Notes under the pieces: model-generated
What the model was told of the DNA's origin: nothing
Seen by the model: the letters and a program-made list of their open reading frames with translations, nothing else
Databases searched by the model: none
Assembly: GCA_038210595.1 (NCBI GenBank)
Contig: JBBQWN010000049.1
Location: 1 to 14,020 of the forward strand
Direction: 5' to 3'
DNA length: 14,020 bases
Source of the DNA: Glacieibacterium sp038210595
GTDB lineage: Bacteria > Pseudomonadota > Alphaproteobacteria > Sphingomonadales > Sphingomonadaceae
Translations under genes and position numbers: made by a program
In this document: one piece after another, positions 1 to 7,622 of the stretch
Position numbering within the stretch: the first letter of the stretch is position 1
Layout: each line of letters begins with the position of its first letter

Positions 1-1
1 C

Positions 2-769
2 AACACCGACGCCGCCAAGGCCGAGCTGATCGCCTCGCTCAACGCGCAGATCAGGGCTGTCGACGCGATGCTGCCGCGGCTGTTCAACACCATCGCCAAG
101 GCCCCGGTCGAGGTGCGCCGCGTGCCGGTGTTCATCCAGGACGGCGCCGCCAACGGCTATTACCAGAGCGCCGCGCTCGACGGTTCGCGCCCCGCCGCCT
201 TCTACATCAACCTGAAGGACACCACCGACTGGCCGAAGTTCAGCCTGCCGACTCTGACCTATCACGAGGCGTCGCCCGGTCATCACCTGCAAGTCGGCGT
301 GGCGCTCGAGTCGACCGACATCCCGCTGATCCGACGCCGCGGTGGTTATTCAGCCTATTCGGAAGGCTGGGCGCTGTACGCCGAGCAGGTCGCCGACGAG
401 CTCGGGGTCTACGAGGGCGATCCGCTCGGCCGCATCGGCTATCTGCAAAGCTTCCTGTTCCGCGCCGGGCGGCTCGTGACCGACACCGGCATCCACTACA
501 AGCGCTGGAGCCGCGAGAAGGCGACCGACTATCTGATCGGCGTCACCGGATCGGCGCGGCCGCGCATCCAGCGCGAGATCGACCGCTACGCCGTCGGCCC
601 GGCGCAGGCGCTAAGCTACAAGGTCGGCCATACCAAATGGGTGGAGCTGCGCGACCGGGTGCGCGCCAAGCAGGGCGCGGCGTGGGATCCGAAGGCGTTC
701 CACGACGTGCTGCGCCAGGGCTCGATGCCGCTGGTCATCCTAGAGCGCGTGGTGCTGGCGCGCGCCTGA
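2..769 (+). CDS. DUF885-family putative metallopeptidase, C-terminal part
   Basis: The reading frame is open from the first bases of the window and continues in frame 2 to TGA at 767-769, so the N-terminal part lies outside the window. ATG at 68 is probably internal, because coding continues upstream of it. Two family hallmarks are visible: a HEASPGHH motif (codons from nt 263), which resembles a zinc-ligand helix, and SEGWALYAE (codons from nt 359), which could supply the acidic third ligand. Both are typical of DUF885 (PF05960) proteins, which are thought to be gluzincin-like peptidases and are often secreted or periplasmic. The substrate is unknown and a signal peptide cannot be judged here. 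The gene converges on alaS with only 7 nt between the stop codons. Family assignment is confident; peptidase activity is an inference from the motifs. Confidence 0.88.
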   Translation, partial: NTDAAKAELIASLNAQIRAVDAMLPRLFNTIAKAPVEVRRVPVFIQDGAANGYYQSAALDGSRPAAFYINLKDTTDWPKFSLPTLTYHEASPGHHLQVGVALESTDIPLIRRRGGYSAYSEGWALYAEQVADELGVYEGDPLGRIGYLQSFLFRAGRLVTDTGIHYKRWSREKATDYLIGVTGSARPRIQREIDRYAVGPAQALSYKVGHTKWVELRDRVRAKQGAAWDPKAFHDVLRQGSMPLVILERVVLARA

Positions 770-783
770 CCACGCTTCAGGCG
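763..783. terminator. Candidate bidirectional stem-loop over the DUF885 and alaS stop codons
   Basis: The arms CGCCTGA (763-769) and TCAGGCG (777-783) form a perfect 7-bp inverted repeat with a 7-base loop. The left arm contains the TGA stop of the rightward gene and the right arm contains the TGA stop of leftward alaS. Either transcript could fold it. There is no T-tract on either side, so it is not a classical intrinsic terminator. It may instead act as an mRNA end-stabilising or weak termination hairpin, or have arisen by chance from the two stop contexts. Confidence 0.35.
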
Positions 784-3440
784 GCGGCGGCGAGTTCGCC
801 CAGCGCCGCCCTGACCGCGGCGACCGCGTCCGCCGCCTTCGCCCCGTCGGGGCCGCCCGCCTGCGCCATGTCGGGCCGGCCGCCGCCGCCCTGCCCGCCG
901 ACCGCCGCCGCCGCCAGCCGGACGAGATCAACCGCGCTGGTCCGCGCTGTCAGGTCGTCGGTAACCCCGACCGCGACACTGGCGCGGCCGTCGTTGACCG
1001 CGACCAGCACGGCGACGCCGCTGCCCAGTTGCTTCTTGGCGTCGTCGACGAGGCCGCGCAGGTTCTTGGCGTCGAGCCCGGCGATGACCTGCCCGACAAA
1101 GCCCATGCCGCCGACCTGTTCCGGTGCGCTTGCGTCGGTCTTGGCCGCGCCGCCGCCCAGCGCCAGCGCGCGCTTGGCGTCGGCAAGCTCGCGCTCCAGC
1201 CGGCGGCGGTCTTCGAGGAGTGCGGCGACGCGCGCCGGCACTTCGGCCGGCTGTGCCTTGAGCGCGGCCGCCGCCTCCTTCAGCGCCGTCTCGCGCTCGG
1301 TCAAATATTGGCGCGCCGCCTCGCCGGTCAGCGCCTCGATGCGGCGGATGCCGCCCGCGACCGCGGTTTCCGAAACGATCTTGAACAGGCCGATGTCGCC
1401 GAGCGCATCGACGTGCGTGCCGCCGCACAGCTCCACCGAATAATCGGCGGCGTCGTCCAGCCCCATGCTGAGCACCCGCACCTCGTCGCCGTATTTCTCG
1501 CCGAACAGCGCCATCGCACCCGACTCGACCGCCGCCTCGGGGGTCATCAGGCGCGTCGTCACGACCTGGTTGTGGCGGATATGGCCGTTCACCTCGACCT
1601 CGACCGCGGCGATGTCGTCCGGCGTCAGCGCCTTCGGCTGACTGAAGTCGAAACGCAGCCGGTCGGGCGCGACCAACGAGCCCTTTTGCGTGACATGCGC
1701 GCCCAGCCGCCGCCGCAGCGCCGCGTGCAGCAGGTGCGTCGCCGAGTGGTTGGCGCGCAGCCGGTCGCGGCGGCCGGCGTCGATGGCGAGCGTCACCGTG
1801 TCGCCGACGCGGATGATCCCGGCCTCGACGGTGCCGAGATGGACGTGGAGCTTGCCCAGCGGCTTGGCGGTGTCGGCGACGGCAACCATCAGGCCGTTGT
1901 CGCCGCTGATCGTGCCGGCATCGCCCTGCTGGCCGCCCGACTCGCCGTAGAACGGCGTCTGGTTGGTAACGACCGCGACCGTGTCACCGGCGGCGGCGCT
2001 GTCAACGCGCGCGCCGTCCTTCACCAGCGCGACGACGCGGCCCTGCGCGGTCGCCGTCGCATAGCCGACGAATTCGGTCGCGCCCTCGGCTTCGGCGATG
2101 TCGAACCACACCGCCTCCGACGCTGCCTGTCCCGAGCCCGCCCAGGCCGCGCGCGCGGCGCGCTTTTGCTCGGCCATCGCGGTATCGAAGCCGGCGCGGT
2201 CGACGCCGAAGCCGTGGCCGCGCAGCGCGTCCTCGGTCAGGTCATAGGGGAAGCCGAACGTGTCGTAGAGCTTGAACGCGGTCGCGCCGGGCAGCGTGCC
2301 GCCGGGCGCCATCGTCGCGGTCGCCTCGTCGAGCAGGCGCAGGCCGTTCGCCAGCGTCACCCGGAAACGCGTCTCCTCCTGCAGCAACGTCGCCTCGATC
2401 AGCGGCTGGGCACGCAGCAGCTCGGGGAACGCGGGGCCCATCTGCGCGACCAGCGCGGGAATCAGCCGGTGCATCAGCGGCTCGGCGCTCCCGAGGATCT
2501 GCGCGTGGCGCATGGCGCGGCGCATGATCCGGCGCAGGACGTAGCCGCGCCCCTCCGCCGACGGCAGCACGCCGTCGGCGATCAGGAAGCCCGAAGCACG
2601 CAGATGGTCGGCAATAACGCGATGCGAGGCCTTGTGCTCGCCGTCAGTCGCGGTTCCGGTCAGCGCGCCGGATTCGGCGATAAGCGCCTTGAAGGTGTCG
2701 GTGTCGTAGTTGTCGTGGACGCCCTGCAGCACCGCGGCGATGCGCTCCAGGCCCATGCCGGTATCGATCGACGGGCGCGGCAGGTCGAGGCGGGTCGCGG
2801 CGTCGACCTGCTCGTACTGCATGAACACGAGGTTCCAGATCTCGACGAAACGGTCACCGTCCTCGTCCGGGCTGCCCGGGCGCCCGCCGGGGATATGGTC
2901 GCCGTGGTCGTAGAAGATCTCGCTGCACGGGCCGCACGGGCCGGTGTCGCCCATCGACCAGAAGTTGTCGGATGTGGCGATGCGGATGATGCGGTCTTCG
3001 GGTAACCCGGCGATCCGCTGCCAAAGCGCGAACGCCTCGTCGTCGGTGTGATACACGGTGACAGTCAGGCGAGCGGGATCGAGGCCGAATTCTCGGGTCA
3101 GCAGCGTCCAGGCGTGGGTGATCGCCTGTTCCTTGAAATAGTCGCCGAAGCTGAAATTCCCCAGCATTTCGAAAAACGTGTGGTGGCGCGCGGTGTAGCC
3201 GACATTGTCGAGGTCGTTGTGCTTGCCGCCGGCGCGGACGCATTTCTGCGACGAGGCGGCGGTGACATAGGGGCGGCTCTCAAGTCCGGTAAAGACGTTC
3301 TTGAACGGCACCATGCCGGCGTTGACGAACATCAGCGTCGGGTCGTTCTGCGGCACCAGCGGTGCGGACGCGACGACCGTGTGACCGGCGGCCGCGAAAT
3401 AATCGAGGAAGGCGCGGCGGATATCGTTGGTGGAGGTCAT
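777..3440 (-). CDS. alaS: Alanine--tRNA ligase
   Basis: AlaRS charges tRNA-Ala with alanine in the cytoplasm and edits mis-acylated Ser/Gly. The 887-residue product has the full bacterial architecture. The N-terminal class II catalytic domain opens with RRAFLDYF and contains DPTLMFVNAGM. The tRNA-recognition region follows. The editing domain has zinc ligands HSATH (H565, H569) and CGGTH (C672, H676), close to the E. coli positions. The C-Ala domain ends with GGGGRPDMAQAGG. The frame is open upstream to 3497, but ATG at 3438-3440 matches the usual family N-terminus; its ribosome-binding site is weak. The gene lies 32 nt downstream of a methyltransferase gene in the same direction and is probably co-transcribed with it and recA. 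The recA-alaS neighbourhood is common in proteobacteria. No frameshift or missing catalytic residue was seen. Confidence 0.98.
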   Translation of the reverse strand: MTSTNDIRRAFLDYFAAAGHTVVASAPLVPQNDPTLMFVNAGMVPFKNVFTGLESRPYVTAASSQKCVRAGGKHNDLDNVGYTARHHTFFEMLGNFSFGDYFKEQAITHAWTLLTREFGLDPARLTVTVYHTDDEAFALWQRIAGLPEDRIIRIATSDNFWSMGDTGPCGPCSEIFYDHGDHIPGGRPGSPDEDGDRFVEIWNLVFMQYEQVDAATRLDLPRPSIDTGMGLERIAAVLQGVHDNYDTDTFKALIAESGALTGTATDGEHKASHRVIADHLRASGFLIADGVLPSAEGRGYVLRRIMRRAMRHAQILGSAEPLMHRLIPALVAQMGPAFPELLRAQPLIEATLLQEETRFRVTLANGLRLLDEATATMAPGGTLPGATAFKLYDTFGFPYDLTEDALRGHGFGVDRAGFDTAMAEQKRAARAAWAGSGQAASEAVWFDIAEAEGATEFVGYATATAQGRVVALVKDGARVDSAAAGDTVAVVTNQTPFYGESGGQQGDAGTISGDNGLMVAVADTAKPLGKLHVHLGTVEAGIIRVGDTVTLAIDAGRRDRLRANHSATHLLHAALRRRLGAHVTQKGSLVAPDRLRFDFSQPKALTPDDIAAVEVEVNGHIRHNQVVTTRLMTPEAAVESGAMALFGEKYGDEVRVLSMGLDDAADYSVELCGGTHVDALGDIGLFKIVSETAVAGGIRRIEALTGEAARQYLTERETALKEAAAALKAQPAEVPARVAALLEDRRRLERELADAKRALALGGGAAKTDASAPEQVGGMGFVGQVIAGLDAKNLRGLVDDAKKQLGSGVAVLVAVNDGRASVAVGVTDDLTARTSAVDLVRLAAAAVGGQGGGGRPDMAQAGGPDGAKAADAVAAVRAALGELAAAA

Positions 3441-3472
3441 GCCATCGGACTTAGGGCACGGGCGGGCGCATC

Positions 3473-4303
3473 TCAAGCACGGGCGGTGACGAGCCACACC
3501 GCGGCGGCGAGCGTCACGGCACCATCCGCCACCTCGCCGGCGAAGGCGCGGTTGAGCGCTGCCGTGACCGCATCGCGGTCAAGATCGGCGGCGTCGGCGA
3601 CGGCGCGAGCGGCCGGACCGATCCGGAGCGCGAAGTCGGTGGCGGCGGCGGCCGGTTCGCCGCCTTCGCCCATCCGGATGCCGAAGTCGAACGGGGCCGC
3701 GGCAACATCCTGCCAGCCGGCGTCCAACAGGATGGCGCAGACGCGCGCGGCATCGGCGAAGGCAAACGGCCCGGGCCCATGCGGATCGGCCGGCGCGGCG
3801 GGCGGCAGCAGGTCACCCAGCGCCGCGACAGCCAGCGTCGCCCAGCGGTTTTCGGCAGGCGCGCGCCAGCAGGCGAAGGCGAGGCGTCCCGCGGGTTCGG
3901 CGAGGCCGTGCAGATGGGTGAAGGCGGCGACCGGATCATCGAAGAACATCACCCCGAAGCGCGAGGCGATCAGGTCGAAGCGGAGCGTCGTCGCGAAACT
4001 TGCGGCGTCGACTTCGATGAAGGCCGCAGTGGTCGCCTCGGCGCGACGGCGCGCGAGGTCGAGCAATGGTGCGGAAATATCGGCACCCGTGACATGACCG
4101 GTATCACCGACCGCCGCAGCGAGCGCCAGCGTCGTCGCGCCCGAACCGCAGCCGATATCGAGCACCCGCTCCCCCAGCCGCGCCTTCGCCACATCGAGCA
4201 GCGCTGCCGCGACCGGCGCGAGTGCATTGTCCATGCGCGCCTGCATGTCGACCCACGTCCGGCCGACATCGCCGTTCCAGTAATCGCGCATCGCCTCGTT
4301 CAT
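3473..4303 (-). CDS. Class I SAM-dependent methyltransferase
   Basis: The 276-residue protein has a Rossmann-type SAM-binding core. Motif I is VLDIGCGSG (residues 47-55), an acidic residue at the end of beta 2 (D75, in TGADIS) should bind the ribose, and the beta 4 stretch is FDLIASRFG. The opening segment (YWNGDVGRTWV, residues 8-18) is typical of UbiE/COQ5-like methyltransferases of unknown substrate. ATG at 4301-4303 is preferred over the longer frame to 4357, because GGGAGCGG lies just upstream of it. There is no signal peptide or membrane segment. It sits between recA (60 nt upstream) and alaS (32 nt downstream), all on the same strand. The acceptor molecule cannot be read from the sequence. 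A specific role such as ubiquinone synthesis is possible but not supported. Confidence 0.85.
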   Translation of the reverse strand: MNEAMRDYWNGDVGRTWVDMQARMDNALAPVAAALLDVAKARLGERVLDIGCGSGATTLALAAAVGDTGHVTGADISAPLLDLARRRAEATTAAFIEVDAASFATTLRFDLIASRFGVMFFDDPVAAFTHLHGLAEPAGRLAFACWRAPAENRWATLAVAALGDLLPPAAPADPHGPGPFAFADAARVCAILLDAGWQDVAAAPFDFGIRMGEGGEPAAAATDFALRIGPAARAVADAADLDRDAVTAALNRAFAGEVADGAVTLAAAVWLVTARA

Positions 4304-4330
4304 CGTCCGCTCCCGGTTCGCAGCGGACGC

Positions 4331-4353
4331 CCCCGGCCGGATCAAAGCCGGGG
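4331..4353 (-). terminator. GC-rich stem-loop after recA
   Basis: The arms ccccggc (4331-4337) and gccgggg (4347-4353) form a perfect 7-bp GC stem with a 9-base loop. On the leftward transcript it begins 11 nt after the recA stop codon and lies before the methyltransferase start. No T-run follows, so an intrinsic terminator is doubtful. It could attenuate read-through, or stabilise the 3' end of recA mRNA so that recA is expressed more highly than the genes behind it. Confidence 0.4.
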
Positions 4354-4363
4354 ACACGCGTGC

Positions 4364-5470
4364 TTACATCTCCGCGTCGTCGCCGTCGTCCGCGTCGGGC
4401 CCGCCGGTCATCAGCGCGTCCGAAATCCCGGCGGCATTGTCGCGGATCGTTTTTTCGATCCTGGCGGCCATGTCGGGATTGTCCTTAAGGTACTTCTTCG
4501 AGTTCTCGCGGCCCTGGCCGATGCGGATCGAATCGTAGCTGAACCACGCGCCCGATTTCTCGACGACGCCGGCTTTGACGCCGAGGTCGAGGATCTCGCC
4601 GATGCGCGACACGCCCTCGCCGTACATGATGTCGAACTCGACCTGCTTGAACGGCGGCGCGACCTTGTTCTTGACGACCTTAACCCGCGTGGTGTTGCCG
4701 ACGACCTCGTCGCGGTCCTTGATCTGGCCGGTGCGGCGGATGTCGAGGCGGACGCTGGCGTAGAACTTAAGCGCGTTGCCGCCCGTCGTCGTCTCCGGGT
4801 TGCCGTACATGACGCCGATCTTCATGCGCAGCTGGTTGATGAAGATCACCATGCAGCGCGAGCGGCTGATCGACCCGGTCAGCTTCCTGAGCGACTGCGA
4901 CATCAGCCGGGCCTGCAGGCCGACATGGCTGTCGCCCATCTCGCCCTCGATCTCGGCGCGCGGCACCAGGGCGGCAACCGAGTCGACAACCAGCACGTCG
5001 ATAGCGTTGGAGCGGACCAGCGTATCGACGATCTCCAGCGCCTGCTCACCGGTGTCGGGCTGCGAGACGATCAGTTCGTCGATGTTGACGCCAAGCTTCT
5101 TGGCATAGGCCGGGTCGAGCGCATGCTCCGCATCGACGAAGGCAGCCGTGCCGCCGATCTTCTGCGCCTCGGCGATGGCGTGCAGCGCCAGCGTCGTCTT
5201 GCCGGAGCTCTCCGGGCCATAGATCTCGATGACGCGGCCGCGCGGCAGCCCGCCGATGCCGAGCGCGATGTCGAGCCCGAGCGAACCGCTGGAGATCGAC
5301 TCGACTTCCATGGCTTCCTTGGAGCCAAGCTTCATCGCCGAGCCCTTGCCGAAGGCGCGGTCGATCTGCGCCAGCGCCGCCTCGAGCGCCCGCGCCTTGT
5401 CGGCGCTGGCCTTGTCGTCAGCCTTGGAAATTGCCCCCACGCCGTCCACCACCTTCAGATTTGCAGCCAT
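4364..5470 (-). CDS. recA: Recombinase RecA
   Basis: RecA is the DNA-dependent ATPase for homologous strand exchange and the co-protease that triggers LexA self-cleavage in the SOS response. The 368-residue product has Walker A GPESSGKTT (residues 85-93), the Walker B-like stretch VLVVDSVAAL, the L1/L2 DNA-binding loops (L2 around NPETTTGGNALKF) and an acidic C-terminal tail (PDADDGDDAEM). ATG at 5468-5470 is chosen because AGGGAG precedes it at suitable spacing and MAANLKVV is a plausible N-terminus; the frame itself is open up to 5524. A GAAC-N7-GAAC SOS box lies 68-82 nt upstream of the ATG, so LexA control is expected. The genes behind it (methyltransferase, alaS) may receive some SOS-induced read-through. 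Confidence 0.99.
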   Translation of the reverse strand: MAANLKVVDGVGAISKADDKASADKARALEAALAQIDRAFGKGSAMKLGSKEAMEVESISSGSLGLDIALGIGGLPRGRVIEIYGPESSGKTTLALHAIAEAQKIGGTAAFVDAEHALDPAYAKKLGVNIDELIVSQPDTGEQALEIVDTLVRSNAIDVLVVDSVAALVPRAEIEGEMGDSHVGLQARLMSQSLRKLTGSISRSRCMVIFINQLRMKIGVMYGNPETTTGGNALKFYASVRLDIRRTGQIKDRDEVVGNTTRVKVVKNKVAPPFKQVEFDIMYGEGVSRIGEILDLGVKAGVVEKSGAWFSYDSIRIGQGRENSKKYLKDNPDMAARIEKTIRDNAAGISDALMTGGPDADDGDDAEM

Positions 5471-5537
5471 TCCCAGTCTCCCTAGCGATCGCCCGACGCC
5501 CCTACAAGGCGACTGACGTACCACTAATGTTCTGCAG

Positions 5538-5552
5538 GAACAAGCCGCGAAC
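5538..5552 (-). promoter_or_regulatory. SOS box (LexA operator) of recA
   Basis: The plus strand reads GAAC at 5538-5541, seven bases, then GAAC at 5549-5552. On the recA strand this is GTTC-N7-GTTC, the direct-repeat LexA operator established for Alphaproteobacteria. It lies between the response-regulator stop codon (5561) and the recA ATG (5470). TTGTTC on the recA strand (5543-5538) overlaps one half-site and could serve as a degenerate -35. The matching -10 at 17-nt spacing (TACGTC) is poor, so the exact promoter is uncertain. Confidence 0.85.
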
Positions 5553-5560
5553 GAAACTAT

Positions 5561-5920
5561 TTACGCGGCCGCCTTGCCGGCGCCGAGCAGCGCCTCGACG
5601 GCGGCAAAGGCATAGGGTTTGGCGAGCACGCCGCAGCCCGCAAAACGCTCCGGCACGGTATCGCGGTGCGACCCGGTAGCGAAGATGATGCGCTTGCCGA
5701 GCGCGGCGATGCGGTCGGCGACCGGATAGACCTCGTCGCCGCCGAGATGCACGTCGAGCACCGCGGTGTCGAAGCCGTCGGGCCCCAGCGCCTCGACCGC
5801 GGCCCCCGCGGCGGCCACCGATTCAGCATTGCCGGCGACGACGCAGCCCAGCATCTCGAGCATGTCCTCGAGCACCAGGCCGATCAGCACCTCGTCTTCG
5901 ACGATCAGCACGCGCTGCAT
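5561..5920 (-). CDS. Single-domain response regulator (stand-alone receiver)
   Basis: Starting at ATG 5918-5920, the product is a 119-residue CheY-like receiver with no output domain. The acidic pocket is E8/D9 in LIVEDE, the phospho-acceptor is D56 in AVLDVHL, the switch threonine is T82 in FATGSH and the conserved lysine is K101 in LAKPY. Such proteins relay phosphate or act by protein-protein contact. The frame is open to a TTG at 6025 that overlaps the kinase stop, and ATGs also occur at 5968 and 5956. I prefer 5920 because receivers normally begin a few residues before the first beta strand, but its GGAG lies 12 nt upstream, and 5956 (after GGCGGGG) is possible. It directly follows the hybrid kinase, which is its likely partner. 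The output is unknown. Confidence 0.85.
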   Translation of the reverse strand: MQRVLIVEDEVLIGLVLEDMLEMLGCVVAGNAESVAAAGAAVEALGPDGFDTAVLDVHLGGDEVYPVADRIAALGKRIIFATGSHRDTVPERFAGCGVLAKPYAFAAVEALLGAGKAAA

Positions 5921-5987
5921 TTCAGCCGTGAACTCCACCCGGTACCCCGCGACCATAGTCCCCGCCATACCGTTGGGTCGGTGCGGA

Positions 5988-5993
5988 ATTGTA
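5988..5993 (-). promoter_or_regulatory. Possible -10 element in front of the response regulator
   Basis: The leftward strand reads TACAAT here, five of six matches to the sigma-70 -10 consensus, in an AT-richer patch of an otherwise very GC-rich region. The hexamer 17 nt upstream (CTGCGA, 6016-6011) matches the -35 consensus only weakly. If it is real, transcription would begin near 5981 and favour the response-regulator starts at 5956 or 5920. This is tentative. Confidence 0.25.
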
Positions 5994-6021
5994 CGCTTTC
6001 TAGCAAAGCCTCGCAGCAGGC

Positions 6022-7608
6022 TCAATCGGGACGCGCGGCGTTGCGTACCGCGGCGATCAGCGCCGCCCCGCTGAACGGCTTGGCGAGGAAGTCGAGGTGC
6101 TCGTCAGCGGTCGCGGAGCGGCGCGCCGGTTCGGCGTAGCCCGACATCAGCAGCACCGGCAGGCCGGGCCGGCGGGTGCGCGCATGGGCCGCCAACTGGC
6201 CGCCGTCCATGCCCGGCATCATGACGTCGGAAACCAGCACGTCGATGCGGGTCGCGGCATCGTCGATCAGCGGCAGCGCCGCCAGCGCATCGGCGGCGAC
6301 AGTGACCGTAAAGCCGGCATTGGCGAGCGCGCGCTGCAGCACCATCCGCACCGCGCGTTCGTCCTCGACCAGCAGCACCGCGAGGTGGCGGTCGTCGGTG
6401 CCGGTCGGCACGGGCGGCGGCGCGGCAGCGGCGGAGGCCTCGCCCTCGGCGCGGGGGAAATACAGGCTGAACACCGTGCCGCCGCCGGCCTGAGGCGCGT
6501 TGAAGACGAAGCCGCCCGATTGCTTGACGATGCCGTAGACGGTCGACAGCCCGAGCCCGGTGCCCTGGCCGCTGCCCTTGGTGGTGAAGAATGGCTCGTA
6601 GATCTTGGCCCCGAGTTCGGTCGGGATGCCGGTGCCTGAATCGCAGACCGCGATCTCGACATAGTCGCCCGGTGCCATGACGGCGTGGCCGAGCGCCGGC
6701 ACATCGGCGGCCGCAACGGCGCGGGTGGCGATGACCAGCCGGCCGCCGCCGGGCATCGCGTCGCGGCCGTTGACGGTGAGGTTGACGATGACCTGCTCGA
6801 TCTGACCCGGATCGACGCGGATCGGGCCGACCGCCTCAAGCTCGAGCGCCAGCACGATGTCGTCACCCAGCAGCCGCCCGAGCAGCGGTGCCAGCGCGCG
6901 GATCGCGGTCCGCGGGTCGAGCAGCTGCAGCCGCAGCGTCTGCTGCCGCGCAAAGGCGAGCAGCTGCCGGACCAGCGTCGCGCCGCGCATCGCATTGACG
7001 CGCAGTTCCTCGAGGTCGGCATGGTCGGCGTCGCCGGGCACGTGGCGCGCCAGCATCTGTTCGACGAGGCCGAGGTCGGCGGTCAGGATGTTGTTGAAGT
7101 CGTGCGCGACGCCGCCCGCCAGCTGACCGATCGCCTGCATCCGCGTTACCTGCGCGACCTGGCGCTCCAGCCGCAACTGCTCGCCAATGTCGCGCACCGC
7201 GACCAGCAGCGCTGCCTCGATCCCGACCGGCGAGCGCGCCAGCGTCACCACCAGCGGCTCCTCGGGCCGCGACGCGGTCCGCACCCGCAGTTCGACCGGG
7301 ACCTTGCCGGCATTGAGCGCGTCGTCGATGGCGCGGGCCAGCATCGCGCGGTCGTCCGGCACCGCGATTTCGTGGGGCAGCGGCGCGCCAATGGGGCAGG
7401 CATGACCGATGGTCCGCCGGAACGCCTCGTTGCTGCCGAGCAGCCGGGCCTGCTTGTCGAGCAGCGCCAGCCCGAGCGGCAGCACGCCGAGCAGCTCGGC
7501 CAGGCGCCAGTCGTCGCCGCCGACGGCGAAGGGCAGCGGATAATGGCCGGCGGACGGCGGCGTGGCACGGCTCCTGACGTTTTTCAGGGATACGGCATGA
7601 CGCTGCAA
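6022..7608 (-). CDS. cckA: CckA-like hybrid histidine kinase without membrane segments
   Basis: The 528-residue protein has, in order: a PAS-like domain (about 35-140); a HisKA helix with GGVAHDFNN (H169 as phospho-site); an ATPase domain with N-box NLTVNGRDAM, G1 DSGTGIP, F-box EPFFTTKG and G2 GTGLGLSTVYGI; and a C-terminal receiver (about 408-525) with D461 in SDVMMPGMDG, S489 and K510. The kinase and receiver motifs match CckA, which feeds the ChpT-CtrA/CpdR cell-cycle phosphorelay. Unlike Caulobacter CckA, there are no N-terminal transmembrane helices and the protein is shorter. The frame opens with TTG at 7608; a TAA two codons upstream prevents extension, and no in-frame ATG occurs before about residue 89. 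It starts 14 nt after smpB and its stop abuts the response-regulator frame. It may be the true CckA or a soluble paralogue. Confidence 0.8.
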   Translation of the reverse strand: MQRHAVSLKNVRSRATPPSAGHYPLPFAVGGDDWRLAELLGVLPLGLALLDKQARLLGSNEAFRRTIGHACPIGAPLPHEIAVPDDRAMLARAIDDALNAGKVPVELRVRTASRPEEPLVVTLARSPVGIEAALLVAVRDIGEQLRLERQVAQVTRMQAIGQLAGGVAHDFNNILTADLGLVEQMLARHVPGDADHADLEELRVNAMRGATLVRQLLAFARQQTLRLQLLDPRTAIRALAPLLGRLLGDDIVLALELEAVGPIRVDPGQIEQVIVNLTVNGRDAMPGGGRLVIATRAVAAADVPALGHAVMAPGDYVEIAVCDSGTGIPTELGAKIYEPFFTTKGSGQGTGLGLSTVYGIVKQSGGFVFNAPQAGGGTVFSLYFPRAEGEASAAAAPPPVPTGTDDRHLAVLLVEDERAVRMVLQRALANAGFTVTVAADALAALPLIDDAATRIDVLVSDVMMPGMDGGQLAAHARTRRPGLPVLLMSGYAEPARRSATADEHLDFLAKPFSGAALIAAVRNAARPD

Positions 7609-7622
7609 AGGTTACACTTTCG

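Noticed and set aside
637..1443. Rightward frame overlapping the DUF885 end and antisense to alaS
   Set aside because: Low-complexity Ala/Ser/Pro/Arg product overlapping two real genes.
1029..3005. 658-codon open frame antisense to alaS
   Set aside because: It lies wholly inside the reverse complement of a certain gene, and its Arg/Ala/Val-rich protein has no recognisable domain. High GC removes stop codons from such frames.
4355..4362. CACGCGTG palindrome after recA
   Set aside because: An 8-base palindrome is expected by chance in sequence of this GC content, and it matches no operator I recognise.
3779..5485. 568-codon open frame antisense to the methyltransferase and recA
   Set aside because: It spans two conserved genes on the opposite strand and has no domain; it is a composition artefact.
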